Source: Bdellovibrionales bacterium
GTDB taxonomy: Bacteria; Bdellovibrionota; Bdellovibrionia; Bdellovibrionales; UBA1609
DNA: 48,102 bases
Direction: 5' to 3'
Assembly: GCA_028819545.1 (NCBI GenBank)
Contig: JAPPLG010000031.1
Coordinates: 1-48,102, forward strand
A program made the translations under genes and the position numbers. Below the pieces are notes generated by a model. The model was not told where the DNA came from. It was given only the letters and a program-made list of their open reading frames with translations, and did not search any database. Shown here piece after piece: positions 24,075 to 33,878 of this stretch (its first letter is position 1; each line of letters opens with the position of its first letter).

Positions 24075-25295
24075 TTAACCGCCAGCCAAAGCACCACTCA
24101 TTTTGAAAATAGGAAGGTAAAGGGCAATGATGATAAACCCAATGACAAGAGCTACACCCACAATCATCACCGGCTCAATCATTTTAATAATACCATCCAC
24201 AGCCGCATCCACCTGCTCTTCACAAAATTCAGCAATCTTCATTAAGATATCATCCACATTACCTGTCTGTTCTCCGGAAATGATCATATTTCTCATCAAA
24301 CTTGGAAATATACTTTCACTGGCTAAAGACTTTCCCAACATAAAACCTTTTTCTACAGATTCAGACACTCTCACTGAAGCATCTTTCATCAGAACACTTC
24401 CTGAAGATTTTCCTGCAATTTTAATAGACTCAACAATATTGCCCCCGGCAGAAAGCAGGCAGGATAAAGTTCTTGAAAAACGAGCCACATTATTTTTAAT
24501 AAGCAACGAACCAAGTACAGGAACATTGGTTAAAAACTTCTCCCATATTCTGGAGCCGTATTCTGATTTAATAAACATCACAAAAGAAACACCCATTGCC
24601 AATACGGACATAATAAGCAACACAGAATTATTCCTCATAAAGTCACTGGCATCCACAAGCATTTGAGTGATTGCAGGAAGCTCTTGATCCGCTTCTGCAA
24701 AAATTTCTTCAAACTTTGGAACCAAATAGACAATCATCCCAATTACAATAGCAATAGCCACAATTGCAACAAACACAGGATACATCATAGAAGACTTAAC
24801 CCGGCCTTTAATGCTTTCTGTTTTTTCAATGTAAGTGGCCAACTGATTTAACATGACATCCAGGCTTCCCCCCTCTTCACCTGCACGCACCATATTGACA
24901 TATAACTCGTCAAAGACATTGGGATACCCCATTAAAGAAGCAGAAAAAGATTTTCCTGCGATAATACCCTGAGAAAGTTCCTCAAAAATTCTTCTTAAAG
25001 GCGCATCATCTGTATTCTTGCCTATGATGTCCAAAGCCTGAGCGATAGGAACACTGGCCTTAACAAGAAACGCAAGCTGTCTTGTTGCCAACACAACTTT
25101 TTTATGACTGATTCCTCCAAAATTAATTTCTAATAAATTAAAATCAGATTTCTTAGTATTTTGAGGTGAAGCGCTAATGAGCACCAATTGTCTGGACATT
25201 AATTTACGTTCGACTTCATCCCTTGAACTGGCTTTGACCCGGCCTTGTACAACACGCCTATTGGGATCTTTAGCTCTAAAATTATATACAGGCAT
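24075..25295 (-). CDS. pilC: Type IV pilus inner-membrane platform protein
   Basis: PilC is the polytopic inner-membrane platform on which the PilB and PilT motors act. The 406 residues show the GspF/PilC duplication: two cytoplasmic domains (~65-190 and ~270-390) each leading into membrane helices. Signatures include FRAKDPNRRVVQGRVKA at the start, LATRQLAFLVKASVPIAQALDII, LNQLATYIEKTESIKGRVKSSMMYPVFV and LMKIAEFCEEQVDAAVDGIIKMIEPVMIV followed by IIALYLPIF. The order pilB-pilT-pilC is standard. Spacing to pilT is 18 nt. Confidence 0.95.
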   Translation of the reverse strand: MPVYNFRAKDPNRRVVQGRVKASSRDEVERKLMSRQLVLISASPQNTKKSDFNLLEINFGGISHKKVVLATRQLAFLVKASVPIAQALDIIGKNTDDAPLRRIFEELSQGIIAGKSFSASLMGYPNVFDELYVNMVRAGEEGGSLDVMLNQLATYIEKTESIKGRVKSSMMYPVFVAIVAIAIVIGMIVYLVPKFEEIFAEADQELPAITQMLVDASDFMRNNSVLLIMSVLAMGVSFVMFIKSEYGSRIWEKFLTNVPVLGSLLIKNNVARFSRTLSCLLSAGGNIVESIKIAGKSSGSVLMKDASVRVSESVEKGFMLGKSLASESIFPSLMRNMIISGEQTGNVDDILMKIAEFCEEQVDAAVDGIIKMIEPVMIVGVALVIGFIIIALYLPIFKMSGALAGG

Positions 25296-25313
25296 ATATC
25301 AATCCCCTTTTAA

Positions 25314-26390
25314 TTAAGCCGCTTCCGTGATAGAGTTTTTAATCAATGTCTCCAATTCCTTAGGCATTGTGGTGGCCTCTAAAGCTGTTTCAATAGAAAT
25401 GGTATTGGCTTTTACCAACCTTGCTAAACATTGATTAAAAGTCACCATACCTTCCTGTTGTTGTGTCAACATTAGAGAGTAAAGCTGATGTTGCTTTCCT
25501 TCACGAATTAAGTTTCTAACACCCACTGTGGCATACATTAATTCATAACATAGAACACGCCCTCGCCCATCCATTGTAGGAAGGAGCCTTTGACAGATAA
25601 CAGCCCTTAAAGAGTTGCTCAACTGATTTCGAATTAAAGCTTTTTCTTCACCGCCAAAAACACCAATCACCCTTTCAACAGCATCAAAAGCCGTATTGGT
25701 GTGAAGTGTGGACAATACCAAGTGGCCTGTCTCCGCTGTATGAAGGGCTGTCGTAATAGTTTCCTTATCCCGCATCTCACCCACTAAACAGACATCCGGG
25801 TCTTCCCTCAAAGCCGCTCTCAATCCATCTCCAAAAGTATAAATATCTGTACCTAATTCTTTTTGTAAAATGACACATTTATCGTGTGTATGCACATACT
25901 CAATAGGATCTTCAACAGTAATAATTAAACCTCTTTTAATATTATTCACTTCTTTAACCATAGAGGCCAAGGTGGTACTTTTCCCTGAACCGGTAGGGCC
26001 TGTCACTAAGACCAAACCATGCGGGTAGCGAGGCATATCGAATACAGAATTGGGAAACCCCAAAGTTTTGAGCTGAGGAATTTGTGTAGGAATACACCTA
26101 AAAGCGCCTCCGATAGTGCCTTTCTGAAAATAAAGGTGTCCCCTAAAGCGATACTCATCCCCCACTGCAAAGCTAAAATCAAGAACCCTCTTATTCTCAA
26201 ACTCCGCTTTTTGATTTTCATTTAATATAGAAAAACAAAGCTCTTTAGTTTGATCCGGTGTCAAAGGAGGGTGATCAATTCTGGATATACGGCTATTGAC
26301 CCTCAAGACCGGGGGGCTGTCCGACAAAACGTGTAAATCCGAAGCTCCCTGAGAAACTGCGGTTTTAAATAATTGAAGCATTGTAATCAT
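25314..26390 (-). CDS. pilT: Type IV pilus retraction ATPase
   Basis: PilT depolymerises the pilus and powers twitching. The 358-residue sequence includes ASDLHV, the Walker A GPTGSGKSTTLASMV, the Asp box ITVEDPIEYVH, the Walker B region CLVGEMRDKETI, the His box HTAETGHLVLSTLHTN and the PilT-specific C-terminal VRNLIREGKQHQLYS (AIRNLIRE motif). Its length is at the family norm. The start overlaps the end of pilB by 4 bp (26387-26390). Both extension and retraction motors are present, so the pili are probably dynamic. Confidence 0.97.
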   Translation of the reverse strand: MITMLQLFKTAVSQGASDLHVLSDSPPVLRVNSRISRIDHPPLTPDQTKELCFSILNENQKAEFENKRVLDFSFAVGDEYRFRGHLYFQKGTIGGAFRCIPTQIPQLKTLGFPNSVFDMPRYPHGLVLVTGPTGSGKSTTLASMVKEVNNIKRGLIITVEDPIEYVHTHDKCVILQKELGTDIYTFGDGLRAALREDPDVCLVGEMRDKETITTALHTAETGHLVLSTLHTNTAFDAVERVIGVFGGEEKALIRNQLSNSLRAVICQRLLPTMDGRGRVLCYELMYATVGVRNLIREGKQHQLYSLMLTQQQEGMVTFNQCLARLVKANTISIETALEATTMPKELETLIKNSITEAA

Positions 26391-28147
26391 CGAGAGTCTC
26401 CTACTGTGCTATATAAAACTTCTTCAAACGTTGTAATCCCCTGAACCATTTTGTCTATTCCACTTTGTCTCAATGTTTTAAGTTCTCCGGATTTTATCGC
26501 ATGTCTTTTAAGGTCCAAAGGAGCCATTTTTTCAAATATACCCTTTTTTATACTATCGGTGATTTTAAGCATTTCATAAACGGCAACACGGCCTTTATAT
26601 CCAATATTAGAACAAACACGACACCCCTTACCTTTTTTTATCTTTCCATAAACCTCTTCTATTTGACTGTCAGAAAGCTCCAGTTTTTTTAAAGAGTCTT
26701 TGGAGACATTGTCTGATATCACACATCTTTGACATATTCTGCGCAGTAATCTTTGCCCGACAATCAAGCTGATATTTTCAGCTATACTGTAGTCTGGTAT
26801 CCCAATATCCAAAAGCCTGGTCACAGTGGATGGTGTATCATTTGTATGCAGGGTGCTTACCACTAAGTGACCTGTAGAAGACGCTTTGAAAGCAATTTCA
26901 GCTGTTTCATAGTCCCTGATCTCACCCACAAGTATCACATCAGGATCCTGCCTTAAAAAAGCCCGGAGAGCAGAAGCAAAAGTCAGCCCAATTTTAGCAT
27001 GCATCTGCACTTGATTAAGCCCTTCAATTTTATACTCCACAGGATCTTCCGCTGTAGAAATATTTCTCTCGGGGGTATTTAATAAATTCAAACCCGAGTA
27101 AATCGTTGTTGTCTTACCGCTTCCTGTAGGGCCTGTGATCAGAATAAGACCCTGAGGTTGATTTAAAGCCTCCTGAAATGTAGTCATCTCTTGTTTATTC
27201 ATCCCTAAATCCTTAAAACCAATAGAAATAGCAGAGTCATCCAAAACCCTCATCACGATTTTTTCTCCGCCGACTGTCGGTGCAATAGACACACGAAAAT
27301 CCAACTCCTTACCCTGTGCCATTTTAACTTTCAGACGACCGTCCTGTGGTTTTCGACGTTCTCCAATATCCAGGTTAGACATCACTTTCATACGGCTGAT
27401 AATATACGGAGAAATTGTTTTTGGAGGATGAAACATTTCATGCAGTTTTCCATCAATACGAAAACGAACACGACACTTTTTTTCATAAGATTCAATGTGA
27501 ATATCTGAAGCTCTCTTATTTCTTGCACTAATAATTACATGGTTGACAAAACGAACAACAGGCTCTGAGTCGTCAGCATTTAAGTGAATGACGACCGCCT
27601 CATCCTCATCATCTTCCGCATTTAAACGTTTTCGAAATTTCATGCTGGATTCTTCAATCTCAGCAAAAAGTTTATGAATCCCCTCTTCTTTCTGAGCATA
27701 AAAAGATGTAATAGCATTCTGAATAGAAGTAGCTGTAGACAAAACAAATTCTATTTTACATTTTGTCGTAAACAAAAGTTGTTCTTTTAAAATGTTATCT
27801 ACAGGGTCCGCAACTGCCACCACAAGGGTGTCCCCTAATCGGGAGATAGGAATAACCGTGTATTTTTCACAAAACTTTTTAGGAACTAATTTAAGAACAT
27901 CCTCAGAAATATCAAAGTTTTCAATATCAATACTTTGATAACCGTACTGCTCAGATAAAAATGAAACCACCTCTGTTTCAGAAAGGTAACCCATTTCCGT
28001 GAGAACAGATAAAAACTTTCTGTCATTATCCCCTGTCTTTTTTTGCAGTTCCACTAACTGCTGTTTACTCATGATCTTCTTTTGGACAAGAAGTTCACCC
28101 ATAGAAGCTGTTTTATTTTGTGAAACTTTTTTTGCAGTCTGTGACAT
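26387..28147 (-). CDS. pilB: Type IV pilus assembly ATPase
   Basis: PilB drives pilus polymerisation. The 586 residues have an N-terminal MshEN domain (~16-170: LVQKKIMSKQQLVELQK... FLSEQYGYQSID...VIPISRLGDTLVVAVADP), the N2 region ASDIHIESYEKKCRVRFRIDG, Walker A GPTGSGKTTTIYSGL, Asp box STAEDPVEYKIEGLNQVQ, Walker B DPDVILVGEIRDYETAE and His box ASSTGHLVVSTLHTND. The zinc tetracysteine is CQRC...CRVC. The N-terminal MshEN form can bind c-di-GMP in some relatives. It is the first pil gene, 54 nt after ribF. Confidence 0.96.
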   Translation of the reverse strand: MSQTAKKVSQNKTASMGELLVQKKIMSKQQLVELQKKTGDNDRKFLSVLTEMGYLSETEVVSFLSEQYGYQSIDIENFDISEDVLKLVPKKFCEKYTVIPISRLGDTLVVAVADPVDNILKEQLLFTTKCKIEFVLSTATSIQNAITSFYAQKEEGIHKLFAEIEESSMKFRKRLNAEDDEDEAVVIHLNADDSEPVVRFVNHVIISARNKRASDIHIESYEKKCRVRFRIDGKLHEMFHPPKTISPYIISRMKVMSNLDIGERRKPQDGRLKVKMAQGKELDFRVSIAPTVGGEKIVMRVLDDSAISIGFKDLGMNKQEMTTFQEALNQPQGLILITGPTGSGKTTTIYSGLNLLNTPERNISTAEDPVEYKIEGLNQVQMHAKIGLTFASALRAFLRQDPDVILVGEIRDYETAEIAFKASSTGHLVVSTLHTNDTPSTVTRLLDIGIPDYSIAENISLIVGQRLLRRICQRCVISDNVSKDSLKKLELSDSQIEEVYGKIKKGKGCRVCSNIGYKGRVAVYEMLKITDSIKKGIFEKMAPLDLKRHAIKSGELKTLRQSGIDKMVQGITTFEEVLYSTVGDSR

Positions 28148-28201
28148 ACTACACCTATCACAGCCCTAATCGGAATATTTAAAGGCATTATTTAAGTCTT
28201 T

Positions 28202-29140
28202 TTAAAGTTTTCTGCTGTTAAAGTAAGCCTTTGCTTTTTCTACGTCAGACTTTATCTCCCTCTTAAGAGAATCTACACTGTCAAATTGTTTTTCATCACG
28301 TATGTAGTTCAGAATATCCACTTGTACTTTTCCTTTGGTTATCCCTTGAGGACAAGCTGAAATAAGATGAACTTCCACTTTTACCCTTGGGTTCAAATCA
28401 GAAAATGTAGGGTTGACGCCAATATTCATCACTCCTGGAAATACTTTCTGTTCCAAGTGCAACAAACAGAGATATACACCTTTCTTTTCGGGCAGAAGAG
28501 AGCTTGTTTGAACATTGAGAGTTGGAAACCCCAATTGTTTTCCTCTACCCTCTCCAGACACAATATCTCCCTGAAGAGAAAAAGGACGCCCCATTAAAGA
28601 ATTCATCCTGGAAAGGTCATTATCTGAAAAAGCTTTTTTCAACATTGATGTCGAGACAATATCCCCATTTATTTTAAACGGACTGATTTCTTCCACCTCA
28701 AATAAATATTTCTTAGCCCATCTTTTTAAACTTTGAACACTTCCTTCCCGGTTAAAACCAAACCTTAAATCATACCCTACAGTCAAACATGAAGGGCGAA
28801 ACGGTTTATATATATACTGTTCAAAAAAAACAGGAGCTGTAAGTTTTGAAAAACCTTTAGAGAACTTTTCTATAATTAAATACTCCACCCCTAAAGATGC
28901 GGCCTGCTGAATCAAATCCTCCAGGGGAAACAACCTTCTTACACCCAACTGAGGTTGGAGAAATGTCAATGGATGAGGATCAAAAGTCATCAAAATAGAA
29001 GGGCAGTGATTTTCTCGGGCCCGAGACACCACCTGCTTTACAATTTTTTGATGACCCAAGTGGAATCCATCAAAAATACCAAGAGTTAAAACTCCAGACA
29101 AACTTCCATTATAATCCGAATGGCTATAGCAAACCTTCAT
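28202..29140 (-). CDS. ribF: Bifunctional riboflavin kinase / FAD synthetase
   Basis: RibF converts riboflavin to FMN and then FAD. The N-terminal adenylyltransferase domain has GVLTLGIFDGFHLGHQKIV, MTFDPHP, YLIIEKFSKGFSKLTAPVFFEQ and VGYDLRFGFNREG. The C-terminal kinase domain has GRPFSLQGDIVSGEGRGKQLGFPTLNV, KKGVYLCLL, GVMNIGVNPTF and VEVHLI. 312 residues is the expected length. It lies between skp and pilB, with 9 nt to skp; co-transcription with the envelope genes is likely, but a functional link is not. Confidence 0.95.
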   Translation of the reverse strand: MKVCYSHSDYNGSLSGVLTLGIFDGFHLGHQKIVKQVVSRARENHCPSILMTFDPHPLTFLQPQLGVRRLFPLEDLIQQAASLGVEYLIIEKFSKGFSKLTAPVFFEQYIYKPFRPSCLTVGYDLRFGFNREGSVQSLKRWAKKYLFEVEEISPFKINGDIVSTSMLKKAFSDNDLSRMNSLMGRPFSLQGDIVSGEGRGKQLGFPTLNVQTSSLLPEKKGVYLCLLHLEQKVFPGVMNIGVNPTFSDLNPRVKVEVHLISACPQGITKGKVQVDILNYIRDEKQFDSVDSLKREIKSDVEKAKAYFNSRKL

Positions 29141-29149
29141 AGAAGAGTT

Positions 29150-29644
29150 TTATTTATATTTTTTATTGTAGGCTTTAATCACACTTTTTGTGAGGTTCAC
29201 ATCATCAGACACCCACAAAACATTTTCAGACATTCTATCAATGCGCGTATAGCCTTTATCTTTGGCGACTTTACCAAGAATAGGCTTCATTTTATCGACA
29301 ATATTTTGAATAAGCCTCATTTGATATTCCTGTAATTCTTTTTGAGATATTTCATATCTTTTCTGGAACTCCATAAGCTGCATTTGTATCTTCTGCGCTC
29401 TTTTTCTTTTTTCGGAATCAGACAGCAAACCGGACTCTGACTCAAACTGCTCCCTTTCTTTCTGTATTTTCTTTTCAGTCTTTTGCAGTTGATTTTGCTT
29501 TTCAGCAACCTCTTTTTCAAATTTCTTTTTTAAAGACCGACCTTCTTTTGTCTGTTGTAAAACCTGATCAAAATTCACATATCCCACCTTTGCAAAAGTT
29601 GAGACACCATAAATAAGAATAAAACAAAGTGATAACAATTTCAT
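29150..29644 (-). CDS. skp: OmpH/Skp-family periplasmic chaperone
   Basis: Skp holds unfolded outer-membrane proteins in the periplasm on their way to BamA. The 164 residues begin with a signal peptide (MKLLSLCFILIYGVSTFA), then the first strand VGYVNFDQVLQQTKEG, a long charged coiled coil (~35-115, Lys/Glu/Gln-rich) and the closing body (LRLIQNIVDKMKPILGKVAKDKGYTRIDR...NVLWVSDDVNLTKSVIKAYNK). Residues 110-112 onward form the expected core. It follows bamA by 54 nt, the classical bamA-skp order. Confidence 0.92.
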   Translation of the reverse strand: MKLLSLCFILIYGVSTFAKVGYVNFDQVLQQTKEGRSLKKKFEKEVAEKQNQLQKTEKKIQKEREQFESESGLLSDSEKRKRAQKIQMQLMEFQKRYEISQKELQEYQMRLIQNIVDKMKPILGKVAKDKGYTRIDRMSENVLWVSDDVNLTKSVIKAYNKKYK

Positions 29645-29698
29645 ATCTAAAAAACCTCCGACAAATATTTCAGTATATTAAAAATAAAAACAAATCAA

Positions 29699-32239
29699 CT
29701 AAAAATCAGCTCCTACACTAAAATGAAATTCAGTTTCCTCCATATTTAACTTATAATCTGAAGAAATAGGGATACCCCATTTTAAATTAACAGGCCCCAT
29801 AGGAGTCATAAACATCACACCTAAACCCACATCTTTTTTTAATTGACTTAAAAAAGCTCTCCAATTTGTAAATAGTTGATCATCTGCATACCCCATATCA
29901 AAAAAGAACAGCCCATACAGCCGGGCTTTTGGTAAAATAGGAAACTGAAATTCCAAGTTATACAAAAGCTTTTGAGTTCCCCCATAAGGAAATGCACCTT
30001 CAATACCCGGAACCTCAATCTGCTTCCCGACAGCATAATATTGGTAACCTCTTAAAGAATGCGGCCCTCCCAACAAATAAAGCAAATCTACTGGTATTGA
30101 TTTACCGCTTATAGACTGGACTCTCCCATACTGTAGTTTATTTTTCCAAATCACACGGCCTAAAAACTCCATAACAGGTGAATAAGTCACAGATTGATCA
30201 AAAGGCAAAAATGACAACAGTGTTTTTGTGCTGATGTAATGACTTCCTGTCCAATCAAAACGGATTAAATTATTGGAGTCACGCCACTTATGCATATGAT
30301 CTAAAGAAAAATTAGTAAAAACTCCACTTGTCGGAAACATCTGATCATTTCTATCGTCATATTCAAAAGATCCTCCCAAAATACTTCTGGATCCGGAGTT
30401 TTCCCTCAATTGAAAACTTTCAATAATACCATCCTCTTTAGCGCTTAAAAGTTGATATTCCAGTCCCAATTTAGCAATGACCTTACTGGTATTTGTCAGC
30501 CATCGCCCAATAGTCACATGAGTTCCTGTTTTTTCTGTAAAGTAAGGTCTTATATAAGTTCTGGTGTCAAAAGGGCCTTCCACCTTGGAGTCCCCAGAAT
30601 TTTTAATACAATTCCTCATGTACCGAAATTTTTGAGACCACGGTACAGAAACGTCCTCTCCTGTAGGTTCTCCTCTAAACTCAGCATCCACTATACATTG
30701 AGTGGCTTGTGTGTCCTCAATAAAAGTACTCCACCCCAAGTACCAATCTGAATCCATTAAACGGGGCTCTATGTATTGAAAATTCAAAAAAGTGGCAGGT
30801 TTATAAATATAAGCCAGTTTCTGACCTGTTTTAGGAGCTGTTCTAACTGCTCCAAGGGTCGTAATAATATTGGCCTGAAAAGCCGCCGTAACCCCCAAGC
30901 CAAAAATATTTTCCCTACTAAACTCACCATTAAAAGTGACACCTGTAGCTGTGGAATAACCAGGCCCCCCTTGAATCTGCCCTAAGAGTTCACGCTCCTT
31001 TACAGACACTTCTAAGTTCACTGTTTTGGAATCCACAGGGTCATTAAGCACGTTGACGCTTTCAATATACCCAAGTCTCTGTATAGATTTTTTAGCCTCT
31101 ACAATACTGGAAGCATTGTAAAGGTCTCCTTCAAAAAATTTCATTTCTCTTCTTAAGACACGGTCACGTGTGACTGAATTGCCGGAAATATTAATTTGAT
31201 TGATATAAACCTTTTCACCCTTTTGTATATCAAATAAAACATGAACTTCACCCTGACTTTGAGAACCAAACCGAGGAACAACATTCGCAAAAGCATAACC
31301 TTCATCTCCGTACCGGGTTTGAAGGGCCGTTAAATCCTGCTGAAAGAAAGAGTATCTAAAGGTATCTCCTGTTTTCAGAGATAATAATTTTCTTAATTCC
31401 AGTTTTGAAAAAATTAAATCTCCTGTAAAATCAATTTGCCCGACTTTAAACTGTTTCCCTTCAGAAATGTAAAAAGAAATATAAATGCCATCCTTGGAAG
31501 GAGAAAGAGTCACTTGAGGCTCTTCCACTTTAACCTCCATATACCCTCTTTCCATGTAAAGAAAACGTATCAACTGTTGATCCCGGCTTAAATTCTCTTC
31601 TTTATACACACCGGAGTTTGTTATAAAACTAAGAAAATTTTTCTCTTTACTTGATAAAAAAGATTTAATTGTACGATCTGAAATACTGTTATTTCCAATA
31701 AAGCGTATACGCCGAATGAGAGCTTTTTTACCCTCCTGAATATCAATAATCAAATCTATTTTATTTTCTTTCTTTTGAGTTTTAATTTGATAAGAAATCA
31801 AAGGGAGAAAATACCCCTTATCTTCATATCCCTTTTTAATATTTGCAATCCCCTGTTGTAATTTTTTAATATTCAGGAACTCATATTTTTTTAACTCAGA
31901 CAACTCTTCCAGTTTCTTATCCGTTAAAGCTGAGTTTCCTTTATACTTAACAGAACTTATTCTGGGTTTTTCTTCCACTTGGAAAGTCACAACCAACTTC
32001 CCTTTTCGAGTATTTGAATGAACTGAAATACGGTCAAAGTACCCCATATCCTTTAACCGCTTTACATCTTTAACAACCGCAGAGTCTCTCAGCCGAACCC
32101 CTTTTTTTGTCTTGAGCTGAGCTTTGACAGCCTCTTTGCTGATCGTTTGATTGCCGGTAACATCAACTCTGCCAACAATCCTTGAAACTGCATAAGAAGG
32201 AATAATGGTAAAACCAATTAATAAAAAAAAGTATTTCAT
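29699..32239 (-). CDS. bamA: Outer-membrane protein assembly factor BamA
   Basis: BamA is the central barrel that inserts outer-membrane proteins. After the signal peptide (MKYFFLLIGFTIIPSYA), about five POTRA domains follow to ~residue 400 (IVGRVDVTGNQTISKEAVKAQL; ALIRRIRFIGNNSIS; FKVGQIDFTGDLIFSKLELRKL; VYINQINISGNSVTRDRVLRREM), then the Omp85 barrel with the conserved LRGY loop motif in GGPHSLRGYQYYAVG and a final Phe (FSVGADF). I place the start at 32239, since the in-frame ATG at 32257 inside lolD adds only MVSGCN before the signal peptide; neither start has a strong ribosome site. The product is 846 residues, and the gene begins just after the lolD stop. Confidence 0.95.
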   Translation of the reverse strand: MKYFFLLIGFTIIPSYAVSRIVGRVDVTGNQTISKEAVKAQLKTKKGVRLRDSAVVKDVKRLKDMGYFDRISVHSNTRKGKLVVTFQVEEKPRISSVKYKGNSALTDKKLEELSELKKYEFLNIKKLQQGIANIKKGYEDKGYFLPLISYQIKTQKKENKIDLIIDIQEGKKALIRRIRFIGNNSISDRTIKSFLSSKEKNFLSFITNSGVYKEENLSRDQQLIRFLYMERGYMEVKVEEPQVTLSPSKDGIYISFYISEGKQFKVGQIDFTGDLIFSKLELRKLLSLKTGDTFRYSFFQQDLTALQTRYGDEGYAFANVVPRFGSQSQGEVHVLFDIQKGEKVYINQINISGNSVTRDRVLRREMKFFEGDLYNASSIVEAKKSIQRLGYIESVNVLNDPVDSKTVNLEVSVKERELLGQIQGGPGYSTATGVTFNGEFSRENIFGLGVTAAFQANIITTLGAVRTAPKTGQKLAYIYKPATFLNFQYIEPRLMDSDWYLGWSTFIEDTQATQCIVDAEFRGEPTGEDVSVPWSQKFRYMRNCIKNSGDSKVEGPFDTRTYIRPYFTEKTGTHVTIGRWLTNTSKVIAKLGLEYQLLSAKEDGIIESFQLRENSGSRSILGGSFEYDDRNDQMFPTSGVFTNFSLDHMHKWRDSNNLIRFDWTGSHYISTKTLLSFLPFDQSVTYSPVMEFLGRVIWKNKLQYGRVQSISGKSIPVDLLYLLGGPHSLRGYQYYAVGKQIEVPGIEGAFPYGGTQKLLYNLEFQFPILPKARLYGLFFFDMGYADDQLFTNWRAFLSQLKKDVGLGVMFMTPMGPVNLKWGIPISSDYKLNMEETEFHFSVGADF

Positions 32240-32240
32240 A

Positions 32241-32909
32241 TTACACCCACTGACCATCTTTCATAGTCAATTTTTTAGGAAAAGGATTTGAAAATAACGG
32301 ATCATGGCTTACAGCAATTAAGGTCAGCCCCAAACGCTCTCTCATCTCAAACAGAATATCCAAAATTTTCATTGAGTTTTCAGTATCCAAAGCTCCCGTC
32401 GGCTCATCAACCAATAAAATCTCCGGCTGATTCATTAAAGCTCTGGCTATAGCGGCTCTCTGTCTTTCTCCTCCACTTAATTCACTGGGAAAATGCTTCC
32501 ACCTATGGTTTAAATTTAAAAGGTTTATTAAATGTTCAGCGCTTTCTTTAGATTTTTTAGCGCTCATACCGGCTACCTGCCCGGCAATCATAATGTTTTC
32601 TATCATGTTAAACTCATTAAGTAAATAATGAAATTGAAAGACAAACCCTAACTTTTGAGAACGAAAATCCGCCCTTTCTTCCTCCTCAGCAGAGGATAAC
32701 TTTTTATTTTTGTAGAAAATCTCTCCTGAAGTGGCTTGATCCAAAGTTCCTAAAATATGCAGGAAGGTGCTCTTACCGGCGCCTGAAGGACCCACAATAC
32801 AAAGAGCTTCCCCTTTCTCTACTGTCATGTCCAAACCCTTTAATACTTTTAAAGTCTCCTGACCCTGACCGAATTCCTTAAATATTGACACAGCTTTTAA
32901 CAAATACAT
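32241..32909 (-). CDS. lolD: Lipoprotein-release ABC transporter ATPase LolD-like
   Basis: An ABC ATPase of the LolD/MacB/FtsE group that powers extraction of lipoproteins from the inner membrane. The 222 residues contain GPSGAGKSTFLHILG (Walker A), the Q-loop FVFQFHYLL, the LolD-like LLNEFNMIENIMI, LSGGERQRAAIARAL (signature) and ILLVDEPTGALD (Walker B). No LolC/LolE permease is adjacent; in this window its partners are the bamA and DUF4340 genes. Assignment to LolD rather than another member rests on the bamA context and Q-loop region. Confidence 0.86.
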   Translation of the reverse strand: MYLLKAVSIFKEFGQGQETLKVLKGLDMTVEKGEALCIVGPSGAGKSTFLHILGTLDQATSGEIFYKNKKLSSAEEEERADFRSQKLGFVFQFHYLLNEFNMIENIMIAGQVAGMSAKKSKESAEHLINLLNLNHRWKHFPSELSGGERQRAAIARALMNQPEILLVDEPTGALDTENSMKILDILFEMRERLGLTLIAVSHDPLFSNPFPKKLTMKDGQWV

Positions 32910-32927
32910 AAAAAACTCTCTAACTTT

Positions 32928-33878
32928 TTACTCAGTATCAGGTGTATTTTTTTCAGATCCGGTTTCTGCAGAATCTTCTTTTTTCTCTTCAAAATCCAAA
33001 TCTAAAAAAGATTGTACAGCATTCAATTCATAAATAAAATTACGATCTGATAAAATCACTTGTGCTCTCTTTTCATTGATTTTCTTTAATTTTAATACCC
33101 ATGGCTCTTCCTGATCTTCACTCACAATCTTTATCTCCAAATCAGGTTTTGCAAAGACAGTTTTTTTCTGATTTGAAAATGAAGAGATCATCTCCCCTTT
33201 TAACAAATCTATCAGGCTCTCTACTGATGTTTGAGAAAGAGGAGTTTTTAAATTCCACTGCCATTTGTTATCTTTGCGTGTAAACTCATAATTTTGATTT
33301 TTAGTTTTATAATATAATTTTGAAATACCGCCGCGCTTTGAATATAAAGACTTGCTTCGATAAACATCTGTCCAGGGACGAGCCAACCGACCCCAATTAG
33401 AAGAGCCAAGCAGAAGTTTGTCGCCCTTTTTAACATAAAACTTGCCGTCAAAACTGGACTCACCGCTGATCCCTACACTCCAGTTTTCATTTTCACTCTG
33501 TAAACTCAAGATGGAAAAAGGAGGATCCAAGTCATAATCAGACCACTGAACATTCTCTGCGGACAACACCTCAGCAGACTCATCAAAGATATCATCCAAC
33601 AATCCCTCTACAGCACTGAATGAAGCCAGATCGTGTATAGGCTGAATTAAGTTCCACCCCTGTTTTGTTTTTTCTACAACAAATTGAGAACCATCCTGCT
33701 TTGTTAAAGAAAACTTTACAATATTTTCACGTACATGACTTTTAAAGATCAGTGCTGATTCTTTTTGAACGGATTTCTGTTTTTCACCTCTTCGATATTC
33801 ATAGACAGCAAAAACAACAAGCACTACAGCGACGCATAAAAAGAATAGACGTATATACAGAGATGATCTCACGACCAC
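32928..33878 (-). CDS. DUF4340-domain membrane-anchored protein
   Basis: A 316-residue protein with one N-terminal transmembrane segment (YIRLFFLCVAVVLVVFAVY) and an extracytoplasmic body. The pattern IVKFSLTKQDGSQFVVEKTKQGWNLIQP...ASFSAVEGLLDDIFD and the later repeat-like YEFTRKDNKWQWNLKTPLSQTSVESLIDLL match the duplicated unit of DUF4340 proteins, which travel with GldG-type ABC systems. The tail is acidic (EEKKEDSAETGSEKNTPDTE). It overlaps the GldG-like gene by 10 bp, so the two are coupled. The biochemical role is unknown. Confidence 0.82.
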   Translation of the reverse strand: MVVRSSLYIRLFFLCVAVVLVVFAVYEYRRGEKQKSVQKESALIFKSHVRENIVKFSLTKQDGSQFVVEKTKQGWNLIQPIHDLASFSAVEGLLDDIFDESAEVLSAENVQWSDYDLDPPFSILSLQSENENWSVGISGESSFDGKFYVKKGDKLLLGSSNWGRLARPWTDVYRSKSLYSKRGGISKLYYKTKNQNYEFTRKDNKWQWNLKTPLSQTSVESLIDLLKGEMISSFSNQKKTVFAKPDLEIKIVSEDQEEPWVLKLKKINEKRAQVILSDRNFIYELNAVQSFLDLDFEEKKEDSAETGSEKNTPDTE